Positions 1 through 4,954 of a stretch of 6,919 bases of DNA are shown here, piece by piece (the first letter of the stretch is position 1; the number at the start of each line of letters is the position of its first letter). The notes under the pieces are model-generated. The model was not told where the DNA came from. It saw only the letters and a list, made by a program, of their open reading frames with translations, and did no database searches. Source of the stretch: Chromatiales bacterium (lineage in GTDB: Bacteria; Pseudomonadota; Gammaproteobacteria; UBA6429; Thiohalophilaceae). The position numbers and the translations under genes were made by a program. The DNA is taken from contig JALUTJ010000005.1 of the NCBI GenBank assembly GCA_027057985.1, forward strand, positions 1 through 6,919, in the 5' to 3' direction.

Positions 1-513
1 GGCAAGGAACAATACCTGATTCCCTATTTTATCGCCGCCCATCCCGGTACTACCGATGAAGACATGATGAACCTTGCCATCTGGTTAAAGAAAAACGGCT
101 TTCGTGCCGACCAGGTGCAGACCTTCCTGCCTTCACCCATGGCCACCGCCAGCGCCATGTATTACACCGGCCTGAATACCCTGAAACGTGTCCGGCGTGA
201 TAGTGAAGCAATGACAGTGGCGAGGAACCTGAAAGTAAGGCGTTTGCATAAGGCTTTCCTGCGTTATCATGATCCACGTAACTGGCCCTTGCTACGTGAA
301 GCCCTTAAACGTATGGGGCGGGCAGATTTAATCGGTAATGGTAAACGCCACCTGATTCCTTCCTTTCAGCCCAGAGGGACATTGGATAATGACAGGACAG
401 GGAAAACACGTAAGGGTAAACCATTTGTTACCAAACACACCAATGAAACGCAACGTTATAAAGCTGGTAAAAGAAAAAGCAAGAAGAAACAGCGGATTAA
501 AAAACATCAATAA
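1..513 (+). CDS. ygiQ: YgiQ family radical SAM protein (C-terminal part)
   Basis: This is the 3' end of a gene that begins before the window; 170 residues are visible, in frame from base 1 to a TAA at 511-513. I recognise the YgiQ/UPF0313 C-terminal half from the run [18 protein letters not shown], then [22 protein letters not shown], then the late motif [12 protein letters not shown]. The catalytic CxxxCxxC cluster that binds the [4Fe-4S] centre and SAM lies upstream and is not visible, so the radical SAM assignment rests on the family match. The last 50 or so residues are strongly basic and lysine-rich, ending in a [14 protein letters not shown] tail, which suggests a disordered or nucleic-acid-binding extension. 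The reaction and substrate of YgiQ are not established. The next gene starts 225 bases downstream and looks independently transcribed. The family call is secure; the function is unknown. Confidence 0.93.
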   Translation, partial: GKEQYLIPYFIAAHPGTTDEDMMNLAIWLKKNGFRADQVQTFLPSPMATASAMYYTGLNTLKRVRRDSEAMTVARNLKVRRLHKAFLRYHDPRNWPLLREALKRMGRADLIGNGKRHLIPSFQPRGTLDNDRTGKTRKGKPFVTKHTNETQRYKAGKRKSKKKQRIKKHQ

Positions 514-515
514 GA

Positions 516-538
516 TTATTAAAAGCCTTTATTAAAAG
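516..538 (+). repeat. 10-bp direct repeat after ygiQ
   Basis: TTATTAAAAG occurs at 516-525 and again at 529-538, separated by three bases, just past the ygiQ stop codon. A second small tandem, GATTGAA twice, follows at 561-574. Both sit in AT-rich intergenic DNA, where such repeats arise easily by chance, and neither forms a convincing hairpin with a T tract. No intrinsic terminator is therefore visible for ygiQ. Confidence 0.4.
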
Positions 539-602
539 TGATCGGTTACTTACCTGTAAAGATTGAAGATTGAAATATATTTTCATTTTACTCAGGTAAT
601 TG

Positions 603-624
603 TTACACAAGGTAAACAGTGTAA
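603..624. promoter_or_regulatory. Inverted repeat, possible operator
   Basis: TTACAC at 603-608 is mirrored by GTGTAA at 619-624 with a 10-base spacer, so the dyad centres are 16 bases apart, which suits a dimeric DNA-binding protein. It lies about 40 bases upstream of the candidate extended -10 box for the receiver gene, a place where an activator could sit. I do not recognise the sequence as the site of a particular regulator. The arms are short and the surroundings AT-rich, so chance is a real alternative. Confidence 0.25.
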
Positions 625-659
625 ATTTAACATTTCAATGGGCGACGATCTGGAAATTT

Positions 660-670
660 TGGTATAGAAT
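660..670 (+). promoter_or_regulatory. Candidate extended -10 promoter for the receiver gene
   Basis: TGG directly followed by TATAGA (660-668) fits an extended -10 element, about 70 bases before the GTG start at 739. No good -35 hexamer is present at the expected distance (640-645 reads GGGCGA). The call rests on the -10 alone and is tentative. Confidence 0.3.
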
Positions 671-738
671 TAATCATCGAAAAAACAGTAACAGAAAAAG
701 TTGTCACTATTATAAAGAAGTAATACAGGTAATCTGAC

Positions 739-1128
739 GTGGTTGTACAGCAACTTGAAACACATAAAATACTTGTTGTCGATGATGACGAGCTGGTATC
801 TGAATATGTGGCTGCACTACTCGAAGCTGAAGGCTTTGATGTTACTGTAATGAATGACCCGCTTGCCGCCCGTGATTACTTCAGGGAAAACCCTGATGAA
901 TTCGAGCTGGTCATTACCGACCAGGTGATGCCGGGGCTGACCGGGGTAGAAATGGCGCAGGATATGATGAAAATCCGTCCAGATGTGCCAGTACTGCTGA
1001 TTACCGGCTACAGTGAGCGTATCACCCCTGATAACGCGGCTTCTTTTGGCCTAAGTGGCTTCTTCTCCAAGCCCATCAATGAACACCAGTTTCTCGACAA
1101 AATTCATACCCTGGTGCTTGCGGCCTGA
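739..1128 (+). CDS. Stand-alone response regulator receiver (REC) protein
   Basis: A 129-residue protein made only of a CheY-like receiver domain, with no output domain. The acidic pocket is D15-D16 in ILVVDDD. The phospho-acceptor is D61 in ITDQVMPGLTG. The conserved switch threonine is T89 in LLITGYS, and the catalytic lysine is K111 in FSKP. All residues needed for phosphorylation are present, so it should accept phosphate from a histidine kinase or phosphotransfer protein. The TDQVMPGLTG style resembles receivers attached to hybrid kinases. The start is GTG: an in-frame TAA lies at 730-732, ACAGGT at 725-730 can act as a weak ribosome binding site, and the next ATG would remove most of the active pocket. 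No kinase gene is adjacent, so its partner and output are unknown; action by protein-protein contact is inferred from the lack of an effector domain. A strong terminator overlaps the stop codon, making this a monocistronic unit. Confidence 0.93.
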   Translation: MVVQQLETHKILVVDDDELVSEYVAALLEAEGFDVTVMNDPLAARDYFRENPDEFELVITDQVMPGLTGVEMAQDMMKIRPDVPVLLITGYSERITPDNAASFGLSGFFSKPINEHQFLDKIHTLVLAA

Positions 1129-1141
1129 TTTCAGGCTTTTT
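1123..1141 (+). terminator. Intrinsic terminator of the receiver gene
   Basis: GCCTG (1123-1127) pairs with CAGGC (1132-1136) around a four-base ATTT loop that could close by one more A-T pair, followed at once by five Ts (1137-1141). The TGA stop codon (1126-1128) lies within the stem, so termination is tightly coupled to the end of translation. Confidence 0.8.
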
Positions 1142-1183
1142 GAACCCATTTTCCCCTTATTACGCGTGTTTTGGCTTAAACAG

Positions 1184-1203
1184 GCCTTTTTTAAGGCATT
1201 TTC
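1184..1203. terminator. Weak second hairpin, possible backup terminator
   Basis: GCCTT (1184-1188) pairs with AAGGC (1193-1197) around a TTTT loop, followed by ATTTTC. The stem is only five pairs and the T run is interrupted. It could act as a backup to the terminator at 1123-1141, or be chance in T-rich DNA. Confidence 0.35.
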
Positions 1204-1245
1204 TTGCTGGCTGGAGTAAAATAACCGACTTTTTTATTAAAATCG

Positions 1246-1252
1246 TATAAAT
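1246..1252 (+). promoter_or_regulatory. Candidate -10 box for the micro-ORF/aroG/slyX unit
   Basis: TATAAAT at 1246-1252 is a good sigma-70 -10 match in AT-rich DNA, 24 bases before the ATG at 1276 and downstream of two hairpins that should stop incoming transcription. The -35 region is poor (AACCGA or ACCGAC around 1223-1229). A promoter is needed in this gap because of the upstream terminator; the exact position is tentative. Confidence 0.4.
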
Positions 1253-1275
1253 TTTCACCAGTTTAGGGGTTTTTT

Positions 1276-1374
1276 ATGCCAGTAAAGCCTGCTTTTCGCA
1301 GTTTTATCGTCATTCTGGCCATATTGTTTAGCTTCGGTGTGGTTGCGCACGAAGTAAAGCCGGATAACCACTAA
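1276..1374 (+). CDS. Putative 32-residue membrane or secreted microprotein upstream of aroG
   Basis: A short ORF starts with ATG at 1276 and ends with TAA at 1372-1374. AGGGG (1265-1269) is a good ribosome binding site six bases before the start, better than that of aroG itself. The product begins MPVKPAFRSF, continues as a hydrophobic stretch of about 14 residues (roughly 11-24, IVILAILFSFGVVA), and ends in the polar tail HEVKPDNH. It has the shape of either a single-span membrane microprotein (positive N-terminus inside) or a signal peptide: V22-V23-A24 fits a signal peptidase I site, which would release an eight-residue peptide. It lies 23 bases before aroG, probably on the same transcript. 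It is not a convincing attenuation leader: it has four Phe, none adjacent, no Tyr or Trp, and no terminator lies between it and aroG. I do not recognise a family. Real translation is plausible but unproven. Confidence 0.5.
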   Translation: MPVKPAFRSFIVILAILFSFGVVAHEVKPDNH

Positions 1375-1397
1375 ACATTTAAAATAAGATTCAGATT

Positions 1398-2471
1398 ATG
1401 AGCATGCAGTACAAGACGGATGACCTGCGTATTACCGCGATGAAAGAGGTAATATCGCCAGAGCAGTTACATGAAGATTGCACCATTTCAGAATCAGCCA
1501 GTAAGCTGATTTTCGATACCCGCACCGCGATACATAATATCCTTAATGGCAAGGATGATCGCATGCTGGTGATTATCGGCCCGTGCTCGATTCACGATCC
1601 CGAGGCGGCACGCGAGTATGCCTCGCGCCTGAAAGATCTACGTCATGAACTGGCCGATGATCTGCTTATCGTAATGCGGGTTTACTTTGAAAAGCCAAGA
1701 ACCACGGTCGGCTGGAAAGGACTGATCAATGATCCCAACCTGGATGAAAGTTATGAAATCAACAAGGGGCTGCACCTGGCACGTTGCCTGCTGGCAGACC
1801 TGAATGAAATGGGTGTACCGGCCGCAACCGAGTTTCTTGATCTGATCACGCCTCAATACGTGGCGGATCTGATTAGCTGGGGTGCGATTGGCGCACGTAC
1901 CACCGAAAGCCAGGTACACCGTGAACTGGCTTCGGGCCTGTCTTCACCGGTGGGTTTCAAAAATGGTACAGATGGAACATTGAAGGTGGCGATAGATGCC
2001 ATTGGTGCAGCCAGTCGACCGCATAACTTTCTTTCCTTAACCAAGAAAGGTTACTCGGCGATCTTTGCCACTACCGGTAATGATGATTGCCATATTATTC
2101 TGCGTGGTGGTAAAGAACCTAACTATGATGCAGCGCATGTAGCAAAAGCGGTTGCAGAACTCAAAGCCGCCGGGGTACAGCAACGCCTGATGATTGACTG
2201 TAGTCATGCCAACAGCCGTAAAGAGCATCAGCGCCAGATCGATGTAGCACGTGATGTTGCACAACAGGTTGCCGCTGGTAATGAAAACATCATGGGTGTA
2301 ATGATCGAAAGCAACCTTGTTGCTGGTCGTCAGGACATTGTTGAAGGTAAGGAACTGGTCTATGGCCAGAGCATTACCGATGCCTGCATTAACTGGGATG
2401 ACAGCGTGGATGTGCTACACATACTGGCAGATGCCGTGCGTGATCGACGTGAAAAAAAACAGGCCAGTTAA
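1398..2471 (+). CDS. aroG: 3-deoxy-7-phosphoheptulonate (DAHP) synthase, AroG type
   Basis: Cytosolic type I DAHP synthase, which condenses phosphoenolpyruvate with erythrose 4-phosphate in the first committed step of the shikimate pathway. The 357 residues follow the E. coli AroG/AroF/AroH family over their whole length (AroG is 350). Recognisable blocks are GPCSIHDP, MRVYFEKPRTTVGWKGL, GARTTESQVHRELASGL, GFKNGTDGT, ILRGGKEPNY, IDCSHANS and SITDACI. With a shift of two from E. coli AroG numbering, the metal ligands are C63, H270, E304 and D328, and the substrate-binding residues include R94, K99, R167, K188 and R236; all are present. It resembles the Phe-sensitive AroG more than the Tyr-sensitive AroF, including the serine at AroG position 180 (here S182), but the effector cannot be fixed from sequence by eye. 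The ATG at 1398 has a weak ribosome binding site; the ATG at 1404 is an alternative. slyX follows without a gap. Confidence 0.97.
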   Translation: MSMQYKTDDLRITAMKEVISPEQLHEDCTISESASKLIFDTRTAIHNILNGKDDRMLVIIGPCSIHDPEAAREYASRLKDLRHELADDLLIVMRVYFEKPRTTVGWKGLINDPNLDESYEINKGLHLARCLLADLNEMGVPAATEFLDLITPQYVADLISWGAIGARTTESQVHRELASGLSSPVGFKNGTDGTLKVAIDAIGAASRPHNFLSLTKKGYSAIFATTGNDDCHIILRGGKEPNYDAAHVAKAVAELKAAGVQQRLMIDCSHANSRKEHQRQIDVARDVAQQVAAGNENIMGVMIESNLVAGRQDIVEGKELVYGQSITDACINWDDSVDVLHILADAVRDRREKKQAS

Positions 2472-2675
2472 ATGGAAAACCGAATCATCGATCTGCAAAG
2501 CCAGCTTGCATTTCAGGATCAGACCATCAATGAACTCAATGATGTGATCACGGATCAGCAAAAACAGATCGATGAGCTACGTCAGCAGATTCAGATTCTC
2601 GAGCAGCGCATGATCAGCCTTGCAGAAAACAGTGGCGTCAGTGGTGAAAAGGAACCACCACCGCCACATTACTGA
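2472..2675 (+). CDS. slyX: SlyX family protein
   Basis: A 67-residue, highly polar SlyX homologue. Residues 1 to about 52 form a continuous coiled coil with regular heptad leucines and isoleucines (start MENRIIDLQSQLAFQDQTI, then repeated Q/E/D-rich heptads). The protein ends in the family's proline-rich PPPPHY signature. The biochemical role of SlyX is not known; the name comes from its genomic neighbour slyD in enteric bacteria, which is not seen here. The ATG starts immediately after the TAA of aroG (2469-2471), with only a weak AGG upstream, so translation probably depends on ribosomes finishing aroG. Its length is normal for the family. Confidence 0.93.
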   Translation: MENRIIDLQSQLAFQDQTINELNDVITDQQKQIDELRQQIQILEQRMISLAENSGVSGEKEPPPPHY

Positions 2676-2687
2676 ATGGAGAATAAA

Positions 2688-2729
2688 TTTCACCACTGAG
2701 ACGTAGCTGTTTGTGTCTTTGCAGTGAAA
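2688..2729. repeat. Imperfect hairpin in the slyX/SDR convergent gap
   Basis: TTTCAC (2688-2693) pairs with GTGAAA (2724-2729), and GAGAC (2698-2702) pairs with GTCTT (2715-2719, one G-T wobble), with a 4x4 internal loop between them. It fills most of the 75-base gap between two convergent stop codons. On the + strand it is followed by an A run rather than a T run, so it is not a standard terminator for slyX. On the - strand the following sequence is only moderately T-rich. It may act as a weak bidirectional transcription barrier. It also carries the motif shared with 4924-4941. Confidence 0.4.
2706..2722 (-). repeat. Intergenic repeat motif, copy 1
   Basis: GCTGTTTGTGTCTTTGC on the + strand; on the - strand it reads GCAAAGACACAAACAGC. 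A nearly identical copy lies at 4924-4941, differing by one substitution and one inserted T. Both copies are in gaps between convergent genes. It belongs to the CAAAG-rich style of short repeat that I recall from many bacterial intergenic regions, but I cannot assign it to a named family. Confidence 0.5.
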
Positions 2730-2750
2730 AAAATTATGGCTTGTGGTAGG

Positions 2751-3656
2751 TCATACTTCAGTCTGACGACGCAGACTGGCAAGCCCGGTTTTTAGATCAG
2801 GATACTGAAGGCGCACCCCAAGCTGATTTATCATCTTGCTGTTATCCATACGGCGTGATTCCTTAAGGTAAGACAACATACCCTTACTGATACGCTGTTC
2901 TGCTTCTTCCCAGTCCACCAGCGGTGGTCGTGGTAGATCAAAGTAGTCGGCAATGGTATTGAAGTACTCGGTCATATTGCTATCACAACCATCGCTGACA
3001 TTATAGATTTCACCTGCAGCTTCAGGCCTGGCTGCGGCCACGCAGACCCGGGTAAGGTCGTCGGCATGGATACGATTGGTCTGTGGCGCAAGGTGTTCGT
3101 ATAGCATCGGTACCTGGTCGCGAAGCCGTTTCAGAGGTAGACGGCCCGGGCCATAGATACCGCCCACGCGCAGGAGAGTAAGGCCGACCTGATATTGCTG
3201 GCTGTAGCGTTGCAACTGTTGCTCGGCATCATAACGCCGCCGGGCGCGATCGACCTGTGGATTGGGCGGGGTCTGTTCCGTTACCCGCTGTCCCTGCTGA
3301 TCACCGTAAACCCCGGAAGTGCTGATAGCAATGATCCGGGACGGGACAGGTTGCCGGGCAAGGTAGGCCAGAAAGTGCTGCATGCGCGTGTCGAGTTGAC
3401 CGGATGCAGGTGGTGGCGCAAAGTAATACAGCAGTACATTTTCAAGCGGCAAGGGAGGCTTGTCCTGCTCGATTGTGTCGAGATCGACAAGATGGGGCTG
3501 AATACCACTCATTTCGAGTTGTGCAGCAGAGTCAGCCGAGCGCACCAGGCCATGCACGTCATAGCCCTGTTCAAGCCAGTTTTTTGCGACGCGGCGACCA
3601 ATATCGCCACAACCGATGATAAGAATGGCGCTAAAAGGTTTATCTTTTTTCTGCAT
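2751..3656 (-). CDS. Atypical SDR, NAD(P)-dependent epimerase/dehydratase family protein
   Basis: A 301-residue Rossmann-fold protein of the extended SDR type, resembling E. coli YeeZ. The nucleotide-binding motif is GCGDIG at residues 15-20. The active-site serine region is ISTSGVYGD (111-119), and RVGGIYGPGRLP is the usual central block. The NRIHADDLTR segment and IYNVSDG near the C-terminal third are also typical. The catalytic YxxxK is altered: Y142 is at the expected distance from S114 but the lysine position is Q146 (RRYDAEQQL), as in the atypical SDRs, so a classical epimerase reaction should not be assumed. The substrate is unknown. The ATG at 3656 follows an in-frame TAA directly and no other start precedes the glycine motif, yet no ribosome binding site is visible (upstream reads ATCCCCTA). 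It is divergent from the reductase gene by 40 bases and convergent with slyX. Confidence 0.88.
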   Translation of the reverse strand: MQKKDKPFSAILIIGCGDIGRRVAKNWLEQGYDVHGLVRSADSAAQLEMSGIQPHLVDLDTIEQDKPPLPLENVLLYYFAPPPASGQLDTRMQHFLAYLARQPVPSRIIAISTSGVYGDQQGQRVTEQTPPNPQVDRARRRYDAEQQLQRYSQQYQVGLTLLRVGGIYGPGRLPLKRLRDQVPMLYEHLAPQTNRIHADDLTRVCVAAARPEAAGEIYNVSDGCDSNMTEYFNTIADYFDLPRPPLVDWEEAEQRISKGMLSYLKESRRMDNSKMINQLGVRLQYPDLKTGLASLRRQTEV

Positions 3657-3696
3657 TAGGGGATAATTGCGTCCGTTTTAAAAGTTGAGTATTTTA

Positions 3697-4707
3697 ATGA
3701 GTTATTCAGTTCAAATCGAGTCCACTGACCATGTTTTCCAGGTCGATGAGGGCGAATACATTCTCGATGCGGCCCTGCGGCAGGGTATCGCGTTGCCGTA
3801 CGGCTGTCGAGGCGGCGGTTGTGGTGCCTGCAAAAGCAAAATTCTGCAGGGCGACATCGAATATCCTGATGGCCTGCCACCCGGCCTGGGTCGCGAAGAT
3901 CAGAAAAACGGTTTCGCCCTGCTGTGCATGGCCGTGGCCAAATCCGATCTGGTGCTGCAGAGTCACGAGTTGCAGAGTGACACCGAGATCGAAGTAAAAG
4001 TTCTGCCGTGTCGGGTACATGAAAAAATCCAGCTCAATCATGACGTGGTATTGATGAAGCTGGCATTACCCAAAACCGAGCGCATGCAGTTTTTCGCCGG
4101 GCAGTACATCAGCTTCCTGCTGGAAAATGGCAAGCACCGCAGCTTTTCGATTGCCAATGCCCCGCATAATGACGAGTTTATCGAGTTACATATTCGTCAT
4201 GTTCCTGGTGGCTGGTTTACCAGTGAAGTCTTCGAGCAGATGCAGGAAAAAGATATGCTACGCATCGAGGGGCCACTGGGTAACTTCTACCTGCGCGAGG
4301 AATCCACACGCCCGATTATCCTCATGGCCGGCAGTACCGGCTTTGCCCCGGTGAAAGGCATGATCGAGCATGCGCTGGAGATCGGCATGGAACGACCGAT
4401 TCATCTTTACTGGGGGGCTTGGGCAAAAGAAGATCTGTATATGCATGAGCTTGCCGAGTCATGGACAAAACAGAACCCGTTGATTCGTTATACCCCGGTG
4501 CTTTCGCAACCTGCACCAGAAGATAACTGGACAGGGCGTACTGGCTATGTGCACGAAGCGATTATGCAGGATTACCCGGATTTAAGTGATTATGAAATTT
4601 ATGCCTCGGGTCCACCGGCCATGGTTTATAGCGGTAAAGATGAGTTTGTAAAAAACAATCTTGATCTGGATTATTATTATTCGGATGCATTTGAGTTTCA
4701 GAAATAG
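3697..4707 (+). CDS. [2Fe-2S] ferredoxin-NAD(P)H flavin reductase fusion (CDP-6-deoxy-glucoseen reductase-like)
   Basis: A 336-residue three-part electron-transfer protein. Residues 1 to about 95 are a plant-type ferredoxin domain whose cluster ligands are C37, C42, C45 (CRGGGCGAC) and C77. Residues from about 100 to 200 form the flavin-binding barrel, with RSFS at 148-151 and EGPLGNF at 191-197. The remainder is the pyridine-nucleotide domain: AGSTGFAPVKGMIE (211-224), LYWGAW (237-242) and ASGPPAMV (303-310), ending in YYYSDAFEF. It should pass electrons from NAD(P)H through the flavin to the iron-sulfur centre. The usual database name, CDP-6-deoxy-delta-3,4-glucoseen reductase, comes from deoxysugar synthesis enzymes; no such genes are nearby, so its real electron acceptor is open. 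S304 replaces the cysteine common in the CGPP motif of this superfamily. I chose the ATG at 3697, with GAG seven bases upstream, over an in-frame TTG at 3685 that lacks a binding site. Confidence 0.92.
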   Translation: MSYSVQIESTDHVFQVDEGEYILDAALRQGIALPYGCRGGGCGACKSKILQGDIEYPDGLPPGLGREDQKNGFALLCMAVAKSDLVLQSHELQSDTEIEVKVLPCRVHEKIQLNHDVVLMKLALPKTERMQFFAGQYISFLLENGKHRSFSIANAPHNDEFIELHIRHVPGGWFTSEVFEQMQEKDMLRIEGPLGNFYLREESTRPIILMAGSTGFAPVKGMIEHALEIGMERPIHLYWGAWAKEDLYMHELAESWTKQNPLIRYTPVLSQPAPEDNWTGRTGYVHEAIMQDYPDLSDYEIYASGPPAMVYSGKDEFVKNNLDLDYYYSDAFEFQK

Positions 4708-4716
4708 AGTATTTAA

Positions 4717-4743
4717 CACCAGGAAATATGCGGTGGCTTTTTT
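4717..4743 (+). terminator. Weak intrinsic terminator of the reductase gene
   Basis: CACC (4717-4720) pairs with GGTG (4732-4735), possibly with one more G-C pair inside, followed after GC by six Ts (4738-4743). It lies ten bases after the reductase stop codon. The short stem and 11-base loop make it a weak hairpin, but the position and T run are right. Confidence 0.5.
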
Positions 4744-4782
4744 GTAGGCCAGACTTTAATCTGACAATATAAAAATATCACC

Positions 4783-4896
4783 GGATATTTTTCTCGCAAA
4801 ACGTTATTCGCGACACGCTATGCGCCATCCCTGGCCGCTCGACGATTTCATCCCTGAAATCGACGGTCGCTCATAACGTTTTGCTGCAAAATATCC
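4783..4896 (-). repeat. Palindromic MITE/REP-like element with two GNRA-loop hairpins
   Basis: The ends are inverted repeats: GGATATT (4783-4789) with AATATCC (4890-4896), and the perfect 12-mer GCAAAACGTTAT (4796-4807) with ATAACGTTTTGC (4873-4884). Inside, GCGAC (4810-4814) pairs with GTCGC (4866-4870). The interior holds two hairpins: GCGCCA (4822-4827) with TGGC-C-GC (4832-4838, one bulged C), and the perfect eight-pair stem CGATTTCA (4843-4850) with TGAAATCG (4855-4862). Both loops read TCCC on the + strand, that is GGGA on the - strand, a GNRA-type tetraloop. The whole can fold as a closed stem opening to a junction with two stable hairpins, most favourably as RNA made from the hemY strand. 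No coding sequence is present. It may be a non-autonomous mobile repeat, a 3' mRNA structure or a small RNA; only one copy is visible. Confidence 0.7.
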
Positions 4897-4923
4897 TGTT
4901 GCCTGCAAGAAAAAGTACTTTGC

Positions 4924-4941
4924 GCTCTTTGTGTCTTTTGC
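4924..4941 (-). repeat. Intergenic repeat motif, copy 2, with CAAAG tandem
   Basis: GCTCTTTGTGTCTTTTGC on the + strand closely matches GCTGTTTGTGTCTTTGC at 2706-2722. On the - strand, 4919-4941 reads as three spaced CAAA(A)G units about nine bases apart, giving a small tandem array. It begins 14 bases after the hemY stop codon and lies between that stop and the palindromic element, so it would be in the hemY 3' untranslated region. Confidence 0.5.
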
Positions 4942-4954
4942 GTTAATTTTCTGG

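Noticed and set aside
571..585. TGAAA-TATAT-TTTCA as a terminator for ygiQ
   Set aside because: The stem is five AT-rich pairs with no following T run; too weak to call.
1276..1397. Leader-peptide attenuation of aroG by the micro-ORF
   Set aside because: There is no run of Phe, Tyr or Trp codons, and no alternative hairpins or T tract lie between the micro-ORF and aroG.
2317..2547. A 76-codon + frame overlapping the aroG end and slyX start
   Set aside because: It overlaps two well-supported genes in another frame and has no family resemblance.
3195..3659. A 154-codon open frame on the + strand opposite the SDR gene
   Set aside because: It is the antisense shadow of a gene with clear Rossmann-fold motifs; its translation resembles no family I know and it lacks a ribosome binding site.
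3667..3695. TTGCGT - 17 bases - TATTTT as a promoter for the reductase gene
   Set aside because: The transcription start would fall after the chosen ATG at 3697, so it could not drive that reading frame in the normal way.
3706..4041. A 111-codon open frame on the - strand opposite the ferredoxin domain
   Set aside because: The + strand frame carries the conserved iron-sulfur cysteines; the antisense frame has no recognisable domain.
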